DNA of 64,000 bases from Flammeovirga sp. EKP202 (GCF_014534745.1 NZ_JACVVP010000003.1:62001-126000), one strand, 5' to 3'; shown: positions 17,778 through 27,484, numbered from the stretch's first letter. The notes: generated from the letters alone by a model not told the origin. Program-made: numbers and translations.

Positions 17778-19781
17778 ATGATGACAAAACTTAAAGCATT
17801 ATTAATTCCTTTTTTACTAATAGTAGGATTGTCCACTTATGCTCAAACACCACCTCAAAAAATGAAAATGGGAAAGGTAGACCGTGAAATGGTGGCCTTG
17901 ACGACTTATGAAAAAGATACTTCAGCGGTTGCTTTTGTAATAGGAGACTTTGGACATTTATCATTTACGGGGGGGAGAACCTTTTTTAGAACATTATTAT
18001 TACGACATGTAAGAATTAAAATTCTTAAAACAGAAGGATTGGATTATGCAGACGTCGTACTTCGATATTATGAAAAAGGAAACTCAAAAGAATCGATATC
18101 TTCGATCAAGGGCTATGTCTATAATATGGTAGATGGAGAAGTGGTGAGAGAAAAGTTAGATAACGACAATATTTTTAAGGAAGATTATACAGAAAATAAA
18201 AAGGCAAAGAAAATTTCATTTACAAATGTAAAAGTAGGTTCAGTGATTGAATACTCTTATGTGAAGTATTCTGATTTTATCTATGCTCCTGATGATTGGA
18301 TTGCTCAAAGAAAAATTCCAACCCTCGTAACTGATTTTAGTTTTGCCGTACCAGAGTACCTTACTTACGAAGTAAAGAATTCAAGGTATTATAAAATTAA
18401 TGAAACGAAATCATCCATATCAAGTCAATCTTACCGTTTCACTGATTATGATGAGACAATCTCACAACAAGTGAATACTCGTCATTGGCGTCATGAATAT
18501 ATTCCAGCTTTTGAAAAAGAACCTTATATGACATCTCCTCATGAGTATGTGGCACGTTTAGAAATGGAACTGTCAACCACAAGGAATGGAATGAACCAAT
18601 ATACTACAACTTGGAAATCAGTATTGACAAATCTCATGAATAGTGGTTATTGTGGTCAACAACTCACAAAAACTGCTTTTATGAAAGAGGAATTGAATGC
18701 CATCAAAGCGAAAACGGATAATACATTAGAGAGAGCGAAGTTGGTGTACAAGCTGATTCAAAAGCGTATGACTTGGGACGAAGAATATGGTCATTATGTG
18801 AGAGAAGGAGGAACAAGGAAAGCATATCAAAAAAGAAAAGGAAATGTGGTTGAAATCAACTTAATGCTGGTAGCGGCATTAAGGGAAGTAGGGGTGTCAG
18901 CTGCTCCATTGATGGGAAATGTGAGATCAGGTGGTAAAGTGGTACAGTTAAATCCTGCATTGACGCAACTTCGTTATGTTATTGCTTATGTTTCGGATGG
19001 AGGAAAAGAATATTTTTTAGATGCTACGGCAAAAAATTATCCGTTTAATGTACTGCCTCCACGTGCCTTGAATTATCAAGGGGTAATAATGTCTGACAAT
19101 AAACATGTGAATGGAACTTTCGTATCCCTTATGCCTACTACTAAAAAAGAATGGACAGAAACACTAAAGTTATCCGTTCAACCAGATTTGAGTATAAAAG
19201 GAAATTACAGGGGAGTACATCATGGCTATGATGCCGTGAGTTTCCGAAATAAATACCATTCGAGTGACGATGAAGATGAATATCTTACAAAATTAGAGGA
19301 CGCTCATCCAGGAATACTAATTGAAAATTATTCCAACTCAGGATTAAAGAATATCAATAAAGATGTTACTGAAGAATATGATTTAGAGTATGAAAACGGA
19401 CTTCAAAAGTTGGGAGATGGTTATGTAATATATCCATTAAGGTTATTGTCAAAATCTCGAAACCCTTTCAAACAGGAAAGTAGGAGGTATCCTGTAGAAT
19501 TTCCTTATGCCAGAAAGGCGAAGTTCATGGTTCAAATTAATATTCCTGAGGGTTTTAGTGTAAAAGAAATGCCGAAACCAACAACAATCAGTTTGATTGA
19601 TAAAAAGAGTGGAAGTTTAAGGTATTTAATTTCTCAGAACAATGGAATCATCACGATTATAGTGGATTATAAATTGAATCGACTTGTGTTTACACCAGAT
19701 GAATATCCCTACTTGAAAAAATTTATTGAGGATAGTATAGCTTTCCAAGATTCACCGATTGTATTAACCCAAAACCAATAA
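17778..19781 (+). CDS. DUF3857/transglutaminase-like secreted protein, catalytic residues lost
   Basis: The protein has about 668 residues from the ATG at 17778 (MMTKLKALLIPFLLIVGLSTYAQ, a clear signal peptide). A longer frame from 17715 would put a charged tail before the signal. The N-terminal half matches the DUF3857 pattern (RHVRIKILKTEGLDYADVVLRYYEKGNSKESI). A transglutaminase-like core follows (LERAKLVYKLIQKRMTWDEEYG). Where active members have G-D-C, this protein reads KGNVVEIN. The histidine position reads RYVIAYVSDGG, so both Cys and His are missing. It is probably a periplasmic pseudoenzyme or binding protein. It lies four bases upstream of a paralog that keeps the cysteine and histidine. 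Confidence 0.75.
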   Translation: MMTKLKALLIPFLLIVGLSTYAQTPPQKMKMGKVDREMVALTTYEKDTSAVAFVIGDFGHLSFTGGRTFFRTLLLRHVRIKILKTEGLDYADVVLRYYEKGNSKESISSIKGYVYNMVDGEVVREKLDNDNIFKEDYTENKKAKKISFTNVKVGSVIEYSYVKYSDFIYAPDDWIAQRKIPTLVTDFSFAVPEYLTYEVKNSRYYKINETKSSISSQSYRFTDYDETISQQVNTRHWRHEYIPAFEKEPYMTSPHEYVARLEMELSTTRNGMNQYTTTWKSVLTNLMNSGYCGQQLTKTAFMKEELNAIKAKTDNTLERAKLVYKLIQKRMTWDEEYGHYVREGGTRKAYQKRKGNVVEINLMLVAALREVGVSAAPLMGNVRSGGKVVQLNPALTQLRYVIAYVSDGGKEYFLDATAKNYPFNVLPPRALNYQGVIMSDNKHVNGTFVSLMPTTKKEWTETLKLSVQPDLSIKGNYRGVHHGYDAVSFRNKYHSSDDEDEYLTKLEDAHPGILIENYSNSGLKNINKDVTEEYDLEYENGLQKLGDGYVIYPLRLLSKSRNPFKQESRRYPVEFPYARKAKFMVQINIPEGFSVKEMPKPTTISLIDKKSGSLRYLISQNNGIITIIVDYKLNRLVFTPDEYPYLKKFIEDSIAFQDSPIVLTQNQ

Positions 19782-19785
19782 GAAC

Positions 19786-21711
19786 ATGAGGTTTTTAATT
19801 TATGTCTTTCTATTTTCTTTTTCCATTTCGGTGGTTTTCGGGCAAGAGGAAGATATCGATGAGAAGTTATTGAAAGGGGCAGACTTTGTAATGCTAGAAT
19901 CTGAAGAGGAACTGATTGTTGAATCTGAAGAAGAAATCACCTTTCATTGCCGTCAGAAATTATTGGTACTTAATAGTGACGGGAAGGAAAAAGTACAGTT
20001 GACTATCTATTATGATAACAGTGCGGAAATCACTCAATTGGAAGGCTCAATCAAGGAACCTGGGTATAAGAAACCTAAAAAGTTCAAGGATTCGGATGTT
20101 TTGGATTATGCGACTAGCCCTTATGCGGGTTATGTGACGGATAATAGAGTAAAAGTCATCTCACCCGTTATCACCCGTTATCCAGCAGTAATAGAATATG
20201 AATATACAAAGAGCTACGATGGAGGGTTTGTATATCCAAAATGGTATCCTGTTCAATATTACAGAGAAGCAATCCTCTCTTCTGAGTTTACGGTCCGTGC
20301 ACCAAAAGGAATGAAGTTAAGAATCCGAGAACTTAATACAACTCCTTATACTAAAAAGGTGGTTGGAGATAAAGAAGTTTACCAATGGAGTTTAAAAGAT
20401 TATTATCCTAAAAAGAAGGAATACAAGAGCCTGCCTTTTACCTCTATTTTTCCTAATGTATCAGTTCAACCTTACAGCTTTACTTATGAGGGAACAAAAG
20501 GCAATTTAGAAACTTGGTCCAACTTTGGAGATTACATTGTAGGACTAAATAAAGGAACAAGGGATCTTTCTCCTGAAGTGATTGCTGAAGTGCAAGAGAT
20601 GACGAAAGATGCAGCGAATGATTTAGAAAAAGCTCAAATAATTTATGAATACATGCAGGGTAAAACGAGGTATGTAAGTATTCAATTAGGTATAGGAGGT
20701 CTAAAACCATTCAATGCAAGTGAGGTACATGAAAAAGGATATGGCGATTGCAAAGGGTTATCGAATTATACTTACAACTTGATGAAGGCTGTTGGTATAG
20801 ATGCTCGATATATCATTATTAAAGGAGGGAGAAAGTACACAACTGTTGATGAAGAAATGGTGGGGTCACAATTTAATCATGCTATTTTATGCCTCCCAGA
20901 TATTGTAGACCAAGATACCGTTTGGTTAGAGTGTACTTCTCAAATGAGTCCTTTTGGTTATATTGGAAGGTTTACGGGAAATAGGAAAGCATTAATAATA
21001 GAGGAAGGAAATAGTAAGCTAGTTCATACAAAACAATATACGGCAGAGGATAACCTTCAAGAGAGAAAAACGGTTGTTAAACTAAAACAAGATAAAAGCG
21101 TTTGGATACAAACTCACTTGACCGCTAAGGGTTTTCAATATGGAGAATATAACCGTTTAGAAAGAGAGTCTGAAGAAGATCTAAAGAAGGAGTTTTTGAA
21201 GAAATATGCACTTTCGGCTTCTGAGTTGGAGTCTATTGAAGTACATAATGATAAAAATTATCCAGACCCTACATTTACAATGGACTACACCATCAATGTT
21301 CGAAATTATAGTAAGATCGTCAATGGCGGTATGTCTTTTAACCTATTTCCTTATAAGGGTAGTTATAGTCAACCTAAAAGGTATCGTTCACGAAAAACTG
21401 ATTTTGTCATTGATTACCCTTATACGGATGTGGATACTGTAGATATTTATCTTTTAGAAGGAATGATACAGAAAGCATTGCCAACAGCCCAATCGTTAGC
21501 GTCTGAATTTGGTAATTACTCTACATCAGTAGTCAAAAATGGAGAGAATTGTATTCGTCTTATCAGAACCTTGACCATCAAGAGAGGAGTTTATGCTAAA
21601 GAAAAATACGGTGATTATTATAGCTTTATGAAAGAGGTAAGATCGTATGATTCAAGAGCACCATGGATGAAATATTCTCCAGACTATAAGGACGATGAAG
21701 ACGATTTGTAG
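19786..21711 (+). CDS. DUF3857 and transglutaminase-core secreted protein
   Basis: The protein has 641 residues with a signal peptide (MRFLIYVFLFSFSISVVFGQ). The DUF3857 region is followed by a papain-like transglutaminase core, with the catalytic cysteine in GYGDCKGLSNYTYNLMKAVGIDARY (C322) and a histidine in QFNHAILCLP (H365). The third position reads WLECTS, Glu instead of the usual Asp. It may act as a protease, amidase or cross-linking enzyme in the periplasm or on the surface; the substrate is unknown. It is in tandem with the catalytically empty paralog upstream, with a gap of four bases. A strong terminator follows. Confidence 0.82.
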   Translation: MRFLIYVFLFSFSISVVFGQEEDIDEKLLKGADFVMLESEEELIVESEEEITFHCRQKLLVLNSDGKEKVQLTIYYDNSAEITQLEGSIKEPGYKKPKKFKDSDVLDYATSPYAGYVTDNRVKVISPVITRYPAVIEYEYTKSYDGGFVYPKWYPVQYYREAILSSEFTVRAPKGMKLRIRELNTTPYTKKVVGDKEVYQWSLKDYYPKKKEYKSLPFTSIFPNVSVQPYSFTYEGTKGNLETWSNFGDYIVGLNKGTRDLSPEVIAEVQEMTKDAANDLEKAQIIYEYMQGKTRYVSIQLGIGGLKPFNASEVHEKGYGDCKGLSNYTYNLMKAVGIDARYIIIKGGRKYTTVDEEMVGSQFNHAILCLPDIVDQDTVWLECTSQMSPFGYIGRFTGNRKALIIEEGNSKLVHTKQYTAEDNLQERKTVVKLKQDKSVWIQTHLTAKGFQYGEYNRLERESEEDLKKEFLKKYALSASELESIEVHNDKNYPDPTFTMDYTINVRNYSKIVNGGMSFNLFPYKGSYSQPKRYRSRKTDFVIDYPYTDVDTVDIYLLEGMIQKALPTAQSLASEFGNYSTSVVKNGENCIRLIRTLTIKRGVYAKEKYGDYYSFMKEVRSYDSRAPWMKYSPDYKDDEDDL

Positions 21712-21733
21712 TGATAACTTCCTATTAAATACA

Positions 21734-21771
21734 AACGAGGTCATTTTGATTTGATTCAAAATGACCTCGTT
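21734..21771. terminator. Bidirectional terminator after the DUF3857 pair
   Basis: A perfect 16-bp stem is formed by aacgaggtcattttga (21734-21749) and its complement (21756-21771). It lies between two converging genes. Confidence 0.8.
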
Positions 21772-21800
21772 ACTTTATATAAATGATCCCTTACAGGTTT

Positions 21801-23771
21801 TTAGATTTCATCTAAAAGTGCAATTGTTGTACGACGGTTTAATTGATGTTCTTCCTCCGTTTGTGCATTGAATTCAACAGGAAGAAGTTCCCCATACCCT
21901 TTTGCTTCCAATCGTTCTGGATCAATACCTCTACTCACAATATATTCAACGGCTGCTTCAGCTCTTTTTTGTGATAATTTTAAATTATATTTTTCAGAAC
22001 CTCTATCATCGGTATGAGAACCCAATTCAATAATAATATTAGTATGTTGCTTTAAAAGTGTTACCAATTTATCTAGTTCTCGAGCAGCGTCAGGTCGAAT
22101 TCTATAATCATCAAAATCATAAAAAATATTGTTCAAGGTGATTTCGCCTTCTTCAATTAATTCATCATAGAAATCTTTCGTCAATTCGACTTCAGACTCT
22201 AAAGTCCAGCTGACTATTTTTTCGGGAAGGTCTTTGATGTCTTCTTGATCCACTTCCTTATCAGCAGTAGTATAATACACGGAATCTTGGAAATATTTTT
22301 CTTTATCACCCATCAAAATATACTCATCTCCCATTGTCAACTGTGTCTTGAATTCGTAACGCCCCTCTTTATTGGAAACTACTTTTTCAATCAATTCCAT
22401 TTCAGGAGTATATAACGTAACATCAACTCCTGCTAATAGGATTTGTGTAGTGTCTCTGACCGAAAATGCCGTACCAGCTAAGAAATATTTTACAGGTTTT
22501 AAAATAGGAGTTTGGTCTGAGAAGAAATAAATATGATCCGTAGCTGATCCACTTTCTCCTTCAACTCTGCTAGAAGTGAAAGCACCAAATCGTTTTTCCA
22601 TAAAAACAAGACCGAAATCATCAGCAGAGGAGTTAAAAGGCTTACCCATATTTCTAATTCTGATTTTCTTGTTTTTACGAGTGGCCTCAAAAAGGTCTAA
22701 TCCGCCTAAACCGGGGTGCCCGTCTGATGCAAAATACATTTTACCTGTTGGGGCCACAAACGGGAACATATCATTTCCTCTTGAGTTGATTTTTGGTCCC
22801 ATGTTTCTTGGTTTACCCCAAGTGCCATTTGTATTTAACTGAGATCTATAGATATCAATACCGCCGTATCCACCTTTTCTATTGGAAGCAAAGTACAATG
22901 TTTTTCCATTGGTAGATAATGCGGGACTCGCATCCCAAGATTGAGGACTACTAATATTTAATATTTTTGGTTCTGTCCATTTTCCACCTTCCAACCTTGA
23001 TTCATAAAGGTCTACTTCTTTGTAATTTTCCTTATGATGACCGCTATTACTTTTGGCAAAAATCATATAATTGCCTTCACGGTTGAACGTTGCCGAAGCT
23101 TCATGGAAATTAGGATTGTTGATTAAGCTGTCGAAGAAAGTAACGGTACCATTACAACTGTCAGCCTTGTCAAAAGTGTAGCGATATAGGCTGGAGTATC
23201 CTTCGCCAGTACCATGATAAACCGCATTTTTACTATCTCTTGTAGAAGCAAAAATCATATCTCCTTTTAAGAACATTGGAGAATATTCAGATGCTTCGGT
23301 ATTAATAGCATCACACTTTGTGACTTCAATAAATGGATCTACCACTTTTGAAAGACTATCTACCATATCAATCTGCTTGATTTCATCTTTTGCTCTACGA
23401 ATCAATTGACGGTCGTTTCCCTCTTTTGCATATCTTGAAAATAATTTTCTTGCCTTTTCATAATCCCCTTGCAGCTCTAAACCATAAGCATAATAGTAGT
23501 ACATGTCCATGTTTTCATATCCGCTATCTTTCGCCTTTTTGTAATAAGGTAAGGCTTCTATCAAGCGGTTGGACAGACGGTATGCTTCAGCTATTTTAAA
23601 ATAAGCTTCAGGTTTCTCCTTTTTGTATTTGTCTGAGGATACAATGTTTTCATATTTATGTATAGCAGGCTGGTATTCACCATTGTCAAAGTGCTTTTCT
23701 GCTACTGAAAGTGGAGAGGAACAGCTTCCGAAGAGGCTTGCGATTGATATTGCTATAAGAAGACGCTTCAT
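21801..23771 (-). CDS. PorE-like OmpA-family lipoprotein (TPR, PD40 propeller, CRD, OmpA)
   Basis: The 656-residue lipoprotein begins MKRLLIAISIASLFGSCSS (lipobox GSC). Domains in order are tetratricopeptide-like helices at about 25-135; WD40-like/PD40 beta-propeller repeats at about 150-410 (NGKTLYFASNRKGGYGGIDIYRS and TGKMYFASDGHPGLGGLDLFEA); a carboxypeptidase-regulatory-like beta-sandwich at about 430-500 (LAGVDVTLYTPEMELIEKVVSNKEGRYEF); and a C-terminal OmpA peptidoglycan-binding domain (IIIELGSHTDDRGSEKYNLKLSQKRAEAAVEYIVSRGID). This order matches PorE of Porphyromonas gingivalis, which anchors the T9SS to peptidoglycan. Bacteroidota carry several paralogs with this layout, so the T9SS role is likely but not certain. 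It is monocistronic. Confidence 0.8.
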   Translation of the reverse strand: MKRLLIAISIASLFGSCSSPLSVAEKHFDNGEYQPAIHKYENIVSSDKYKKEKPEAYFKIAEAYRLSNRLIEALPYYKKAKDSGYENMDMYYYYAYGLELQGDYEKARKLFSRYAKEGNDRQLIRRAKDEIKQIDMVDSLSKVVDPFIEVTKCDAINTEASEYSPMFLKGDMIFASTRDSKNAVYHGTGEGYSSLYRYTFDKADSCNGTVTFFDSLINNPNFHEASATFNREGNYMIFAKSNSGHHKENYKEVDLYESRLEGGKWTEPKILNISSPQSWDASPALSTNGKTLYFASNRKGGYGGIDIYRSQLNTNGTWGKPRNMGPKINSRGNDMFPFVAPTGKMYFASDGHPGLGGLDLFEATRKNKKIRIRNMGKPFNSSADDFGLVFMEKRFGAFTSSRVEGESGSATDHIYFFSDQTPILKPVKYFLAGTAFSVRDTTQILLAGVDVTLYTPEMELIEKVVSNKEGRYEFKTQLTMGDEYILMGDKEKYFQDSVYYTTADKEVDQEDIKDLPEKIVSWTLESEVELTKDFYDELIEEGEITLNNIFYDFDDYRIRPDAARELDKLVTLLKQHTNIIIELGSHTDDRGSEKYNLKLSQKRAEAAVEYIVSRGIDPERLEAKGYGELLPVEFNAQTEEEHQLNRRTTIALLDEI

Positions 23772-23870
23772 ATTTATTTAGGGCGTGCAATGGTTTGCTG
23801 AGGTTAGTAAAAAAAGACTACTGTATAGAAGTTAGGAGTTTGTTTACTTTTGTGCAAATATTGAGGTATA

Positions 23871-23915
23871 AAAATAGCCTTTATCCAAATAAAAATCTTG
23901 GATAAAGGCTATTTT
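23871..23915 (-). terminator. Terminator of dapF
   Basis: An 18-bp perfect stem pairs aaaatagcctttatccaa (23871-23888) with its complement (23898-23915). It lies just downstream of the dapF stop. Confidence 0.85.
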
Positions 23916-23945
23916 TCAGAACAGAGATTTCACTCTATCACTCAT

Positions 23946-24725
23946 TTATGCATCAATCTTTCCTTCAAAGACAGGAGTTGCTGGCCCTGATAGAATGATG
24001 TTGTCGTATTTTTTATCTTCCACTTTGTTGAAACCAACAGCAAGGTTACCACCTTTTACCCTTACAGCAATTGGTGAAGCCATTCCTTTTTCAATATTAG
24101 CAGCAATAGCACAAGCGGTTACACCTGTACCACAAGCTAAGGTCTCATCTTCAACACCTCTTTCGAAAGTATAAACAGTAAGTGCTTGATCACCTGTTAC
24201 TTCAGCGAAGTTGACATTCGTGCCTTCTTCATTGAAACGCTCATTGTGACGGATCGCTTTTCCTTCTTCTACTGTATCAAAGTTTTCAAGAGTATTTTCA
24301 AAACGCACATAATGTGGAGAACCTGTATCCATGAAATAATGGTCAGCGTTTACCTCGATTTCACCCGGAGGGTTCATTTTTAAATGTACGGTATTGGATT
24401 CGTCCAACTCAGCTTCATGCTCACCATCTGCAGCCCAGAACTTTGTTTTGGTTTCGAATAAACCTAAAGTATGTGCAAAACGAACCGCACAACGACCACC
24501 GTTGCCACACATAGAGCCAAGGTGTCCATCTGCATTAAAATAAACCATATCAAAATCATACCCTTCCTTCAAGCGGATAAGGATAAGGCCGTCACCACCA
24601 ATACCGAACCTTCTATCACATAAGAAAGCTACTTTTTTATAATCATTGATATCGAACTTATTTTCTCTGTCATCAATCATTACAAAGTCATTTCCTGCCC
24701 CTTGGTATTTCCAGAAGTTTATCAT
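23946..24725 (-). CDS. dapF: Diaminopimelate epimerase
   Basis: DapF interconverts LL- and meso-diaminopimelate for lysine and peptidoglycan synthesis. The 259-residue protein has both catalytic cysteines in their conserved contexts: SMCGNGGRCA (C73) and ETLACGTGVTAC (C198). It also has the N-terminal KYQGAGNDFVMID. This is a cytoplasmic, cofactor-independent epimerase. It is divergent from trpA, with about 200 bases between the two. Length and motifs are typical. Confidence 0.97.
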   Translation of the reverse strand: MINFWKYQGAGNDFVMIDDRENKFDINDYKKVAFLCDRRFGIGGDGLILIRLKEGYDFDMVYFNADGHLGSMCGNGGRCAVRFAHTLGLFETKTKFWAADGEHEAELDESNTVHLKMNPPGEIEVNADHYFMDTGSPHYVRFENTLENFDTVEEGKAIRHNERFNEEGTNVNFAEVTGDQALTVYTFERGVEDETLACGTGVTACAIAANIEKGMASPIAVRVKGGNLAVGFNKVEDKKYDNIILSGPATPVFEGKIDA

Positions 24726-24951
24726 TTTGTTATCAGATTCTATGATTTATTATTAATTATTGAAAGGATGGGTGTGATTTTAAATTTATTCACAAGTTTA
24801 GTTCCTTTACACTACAAAAATATTGAGATAATTATTGAAAAAAAAGCAAATAATTGTAGATGTGTAGGTTTACCGATAAGAATTCAAACCGTAAGAGTGT
24901 TACTTTGATGTTAAATCCGTAACTTTCGTGGCAAAACAAACAGATAGAACT

Positions 24952-25728
24952 ATGCATAGAATTGATGAATTATTTCAGAGAAAGAAAGAAGACGTCTTAA
25001 ACATTTATTTTACAGCAGGTTTTCCGAAATTAGAAGATACAAGAGTAATTCTTAAAGCACTTCAAGACTCAGGTGTAGACTTGATTGAGATTGGAATTCC
25101 ATTTTCAGATCCTGTAGCGGATGGCCCTACAATCCAAGACAGTAATCAAGTGGCTTTGGATGGCGGTATGACTATGCATAAGTTATTTGAACAATTAGAA
25201 GGTTTCAGAGAGGAAGTTCAAGTACCTGTAGTAGTGATGGGGTACTTTAACCCAATTATGCAATACGGTTTAGAAAACTTCTGTAGAGATGCTCAAAGAG
25301 TAGGTATTGATGGTATTATCGTTCCTGATTTACCAATGATTGAATACCAAATGAATTTGAAGGAAATGTTTAATGAGCACGGTATCCGAAACACATTCTT
25401 GATTTCACCTCAAACTTCAGATGAGCGTATCCGTGAAATTGATGATAACACTGAAGGCTTTATCTACATGGTATCTTCTGCGAGTGTAACTGGTGCTAAA
25501 ACAGGTATTTCTGATGCTCAGGTAGATTACTTCAAAAGAATCGAAGACATGAACTTGAAAAACCCAAGATTGATCGGTTTTGGTATTTCAGATAATAAAT
25601 CATTTAAGCAGGCGTCATCTTACGCTAACGGTGCCATTATTGGTTCTGCTTTCGTAAAATTGATCAAGGAATCAAAGGACTTACCTGCTGATATTAATAC
25701 TTTCGTAAAAGGAATTAGAGGAGAATAA
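24952..25728 (+). CDS. trpA: Tryptophan synthase alpha chain
   Basis: TrpA cleaves indole-3-glycerol phosphate to indole and glyceraldehyde-3-phosphate, and indole is channelled to TrpB. The TIM barrel is intact. The catalytic Glu and Asp are present in LIEIGIPFSDPVADGPTIQDSN, and phosphate-binding glycines in RLIGFGISDN and GAIIGSAFVKL. I choose the ATG at 24952 (258 aa, MHRIDELFQRKK), which matches usual family starts. A GTG at 24928 would add eight residues. No trpB or other trp gene is next to it, which is unusual, since trpA normally follows trpB. A terminator closes the gene, so it is expressed on its own. Confidence 0.94.
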   Translation: MHRIDELFQRKKEDVLNIYFTAGFPKLEDTRVILKALQDSGVDLIEIGIPFSDPVADGPTIQDSNQVALDGGMTMHKLFEQLEGFREEVQVPVVVMGYFNPIMQYGLENFCRDAQRVGIDGIIVPDLPMIEYQMNLKEMFNEHGIRNTFLISPQTSDERIREIDDNTEGFIYMVSSASVTGAKTGISDAQVDYFKRIEDMNLKNPRLIGFGISDNKSFKQASSYANGAIIGSAFVKLIKESKDLPADINTFVKGIRGE

Positions 25729-25749
25729 TTTTTCTCTTTTTATAGATAT

Positions 25750-25786
25750 AAAAATGCTATTAGGTTTTAGGCTTGATAGCATTTTT
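25750..25786 (+). terminator. Terminator of trpA
   Basis: Arms aaaaatgctat (25750-25760) and atagcattttt (25776-25786) form the stem, with a T-rich 3' arm. Confidence 0.8.
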
Positions 25787-25815
25787 ACATTTGATCAATT
25801 ATATAATCTCATTCA

Positions 25816-26265
25816 ATGAAATTCTTACCTTTATTTTTTAGCATACTATTGTTCTCATGTTCATTTGAAAAGAAAGAAATCCACTGTGAAGAGGTAATTT
25901 CTTTTCCTCAATATGCCTTTAGGGATTCTACTTTTACTCCATTTTATAATCAATTTATTTCAGATTCAGCTTATCAAATCGCTCATACTAAATTTCCGAT
26001 ATCAGGAAGCTATAATAGTTATGATGAGAAGCGAAAGTGGTCAAAGAAACAATGGCCAATGATGCGTTGGGACCTAAGAAATGAATTAAAAAATATGAAG
26101 GAGTCATATACTATTGCCGATCAAGATAGTATTGTTCTAAATGAGGAGAACGGAAAATTATTTTTTGGTATGTACTGCTTAAACTGTGGATTCTCATTTG
26201 AGATGGAATTTGAAAAAATCTCAAATGAGTGGTATTTGATTTATCGTCAAGAGAATAATTTTTAG
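25816..26265 (+). CDS. Small lipoprotein of unknown function
   Basis: The 149-residue protein begins MKFLPLFFSILLFSC, a lipoprotein signal with the lipobox cysteine at residue 15. The mature part has two further cysteines close together (MYCLNCGFSFEMEF) and is otherwise without a motif I recognise. It is probably anchored in the inner or outer membrane. It lies 30 bases after the trpA terminator and is followed by a REP-like repeat. Coding character is supported by the lipobox and by the absence of a competing frame. The function is unknown. Confidence 0.6.
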   Translation: MKFLPLFFSILLFSCSFEKKEIHCEEVISFPQYAFRDSTFTPFYNQFISDSAYQIAHTKFPISGSYNSYDEKRKWSKKQWPMMRWDLRNELKNMKESYTIADQDSIVLNEENGKLFFGMYCLNCGFSFEMEFEKISNEWYLIYRQENNF

Positions 26266-26289
26266 ATTGTACTTTCCCGAAACTGGTTT

Positions 26290-26394
26290 AAATCTTAAGC
26301 GAAAGCGTGATTTTTAGTATTGTTACATCTATAAGTCTTCAGACTTATAACAATTGGAAGCACAAGTGACGCTTTGCTGAACACTTGTGCTAGC
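26290..26394. repeat. REP-like inverted repeat, copy 2
   Basis: An inner hairpin tataagtc/gacttata (26330-26349) is flanked by attgtt/aacaat. The right part carries cacaagtg...cacttgtg (26361-26389) with the core CAAGTGACGC, as in copies 1 and 3. It lies between two convergent genes and may also help terminate them. Confidence 0.6.
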
Positions 26395-26437
26395 TTAATA
26401 TAGAGTAGAAGCAGACTTCTTAATTCTTCCCTTTTCC

Positions 26438-27484
26438 CTACAAAGAACCCCTTCTCTTCATCAAAAACGGAACCTTCACACTTTCCAACTTCTTATTAAT
26501 AATCTGAAGAGCCGCAATTTTTCCCATATCTCTAAAAGATGCTGTAATCACAGTGATACCATCACCGCCAACCACTTCTTTTAATGGGGAATCATTATAA
26601 GAAATAATTCCTACGTCTTTGCTTAATACAAAATTATTGGCCTTACAATCTTTGACAATGTTGGTAAGGTCTTGATCATCTGTGCTTATGTATAAGGTGT
26701 CTTTTACGATTTCTCCTACATTAAATTGAGAAGTGACTGTATAAGGAATATTAAAGTGGATGCAGAAACGAACGAAACCAGACCAAATATCCCTCAATGA
26801 CCTTGTACTGTCTTTTGCGATTACTAAATGGAGTTTTTCAAAGTTTAAGATGGGCTTGATATTTTGCTGTAGCGTATTGAAAATATCTTCAGAAAAGTCT
26901 TCATACACACTCGGTATTACTTTACTGAGGTTGTTTTCAGCTCTTCCCAAGAGTAATAATTTATGAGAAGGTAAAAGCTGAAGTGCTTTCTCTACATCAA
27001 TATCATCTACTTGATTGAAAATTGGAATAATACCAAAATAATTGTAGTTGTTTTTCTGTTCAGAAATAATTTTTTTGAGATGTGAAAGACTACCATTATG
27101 TAAAAGGAGGTCTGTCTCTAGGTGGTTTTCTGAGGTTTTAACAAAGGATTCATAAAGTTTCTTTTTGGAGCTACTCATTTTGTTGAAGATGAGTAATACT
27201 TTCGCTTTCCCCAGAGAAGAATTACTCATGACAAAAGTACCCTTGCCTCTAACACTGATAATGTAATGCTCTTCCTTCAGAATTTTATATGCTTTCTCTA
27301 TCGTATCTTTTGATACATCTAAATTAAAGATCAATTCATTGAAAGAAGGCATGCGGTCTTCTGATTTCAGGACGCCAAGTTTGATTAGGTTTTTGAACGT
27401 ATTACTTAATTGAACATACTTCGGTACATTCTGTTTACTTTCTTCTTGAAAAACTGCCGTTAACTGTTCAACGTAATCCGTCAT
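26438..27484 (-). CDS. GntR-family regulator with LacI-like sugar-sensing domain
   Basis: The protein has 348 residues. The N-terminal winged helix is GntR-type (KYVQLSNTFKNLIKLGVLKSEDRMPSFNEL and VSKDTIEKAYKILKEEHYIISVRGKGTFV). From about residue 85 it has a periplasmic-binding-protein-like ligand domain, as in AraR- or FucR-type sugar regulators. It lies immediately downstream of fucK on the same strand, so it probably senses fucose or a fuculose intermediate and controls fucI/fucK. The ligand is inferred from context only. A large hairpin separates it from fucK, so its level may differ from that of the enzymes. Confidence 0.87.
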   Translation of the reverse strand: MTDYVEQLTAVFQEESKQNVPKYVQLSNTFKNLIKLGVLKSEDRMPSFNELIFNLDVSKDTIEKAYKILKEEHYIISVRGKGTFVMSNSSLGKAKVLLIFNKMSSSKKKLYESFVKTSENHLETDLLLHNGSLSHLKKIISEQKNNYNYFGIIPIFNQVDDIDVEKALQLLPSHKLLLLGRAENNLSKVIPSVYEDFSEDIFNTLQQNIKPILNFEKLHLVIAKDSTRSLRDIWSGFVRFCIHFNIPYTVTSQFNVGEIVKDTLYISTDDQDLTNIVKDCKANNFVLSKDVGIISYNDSPLKEVVGGDGITVITASFRDMGKIAALQIINKKLESVKVPFLMKRRGSL

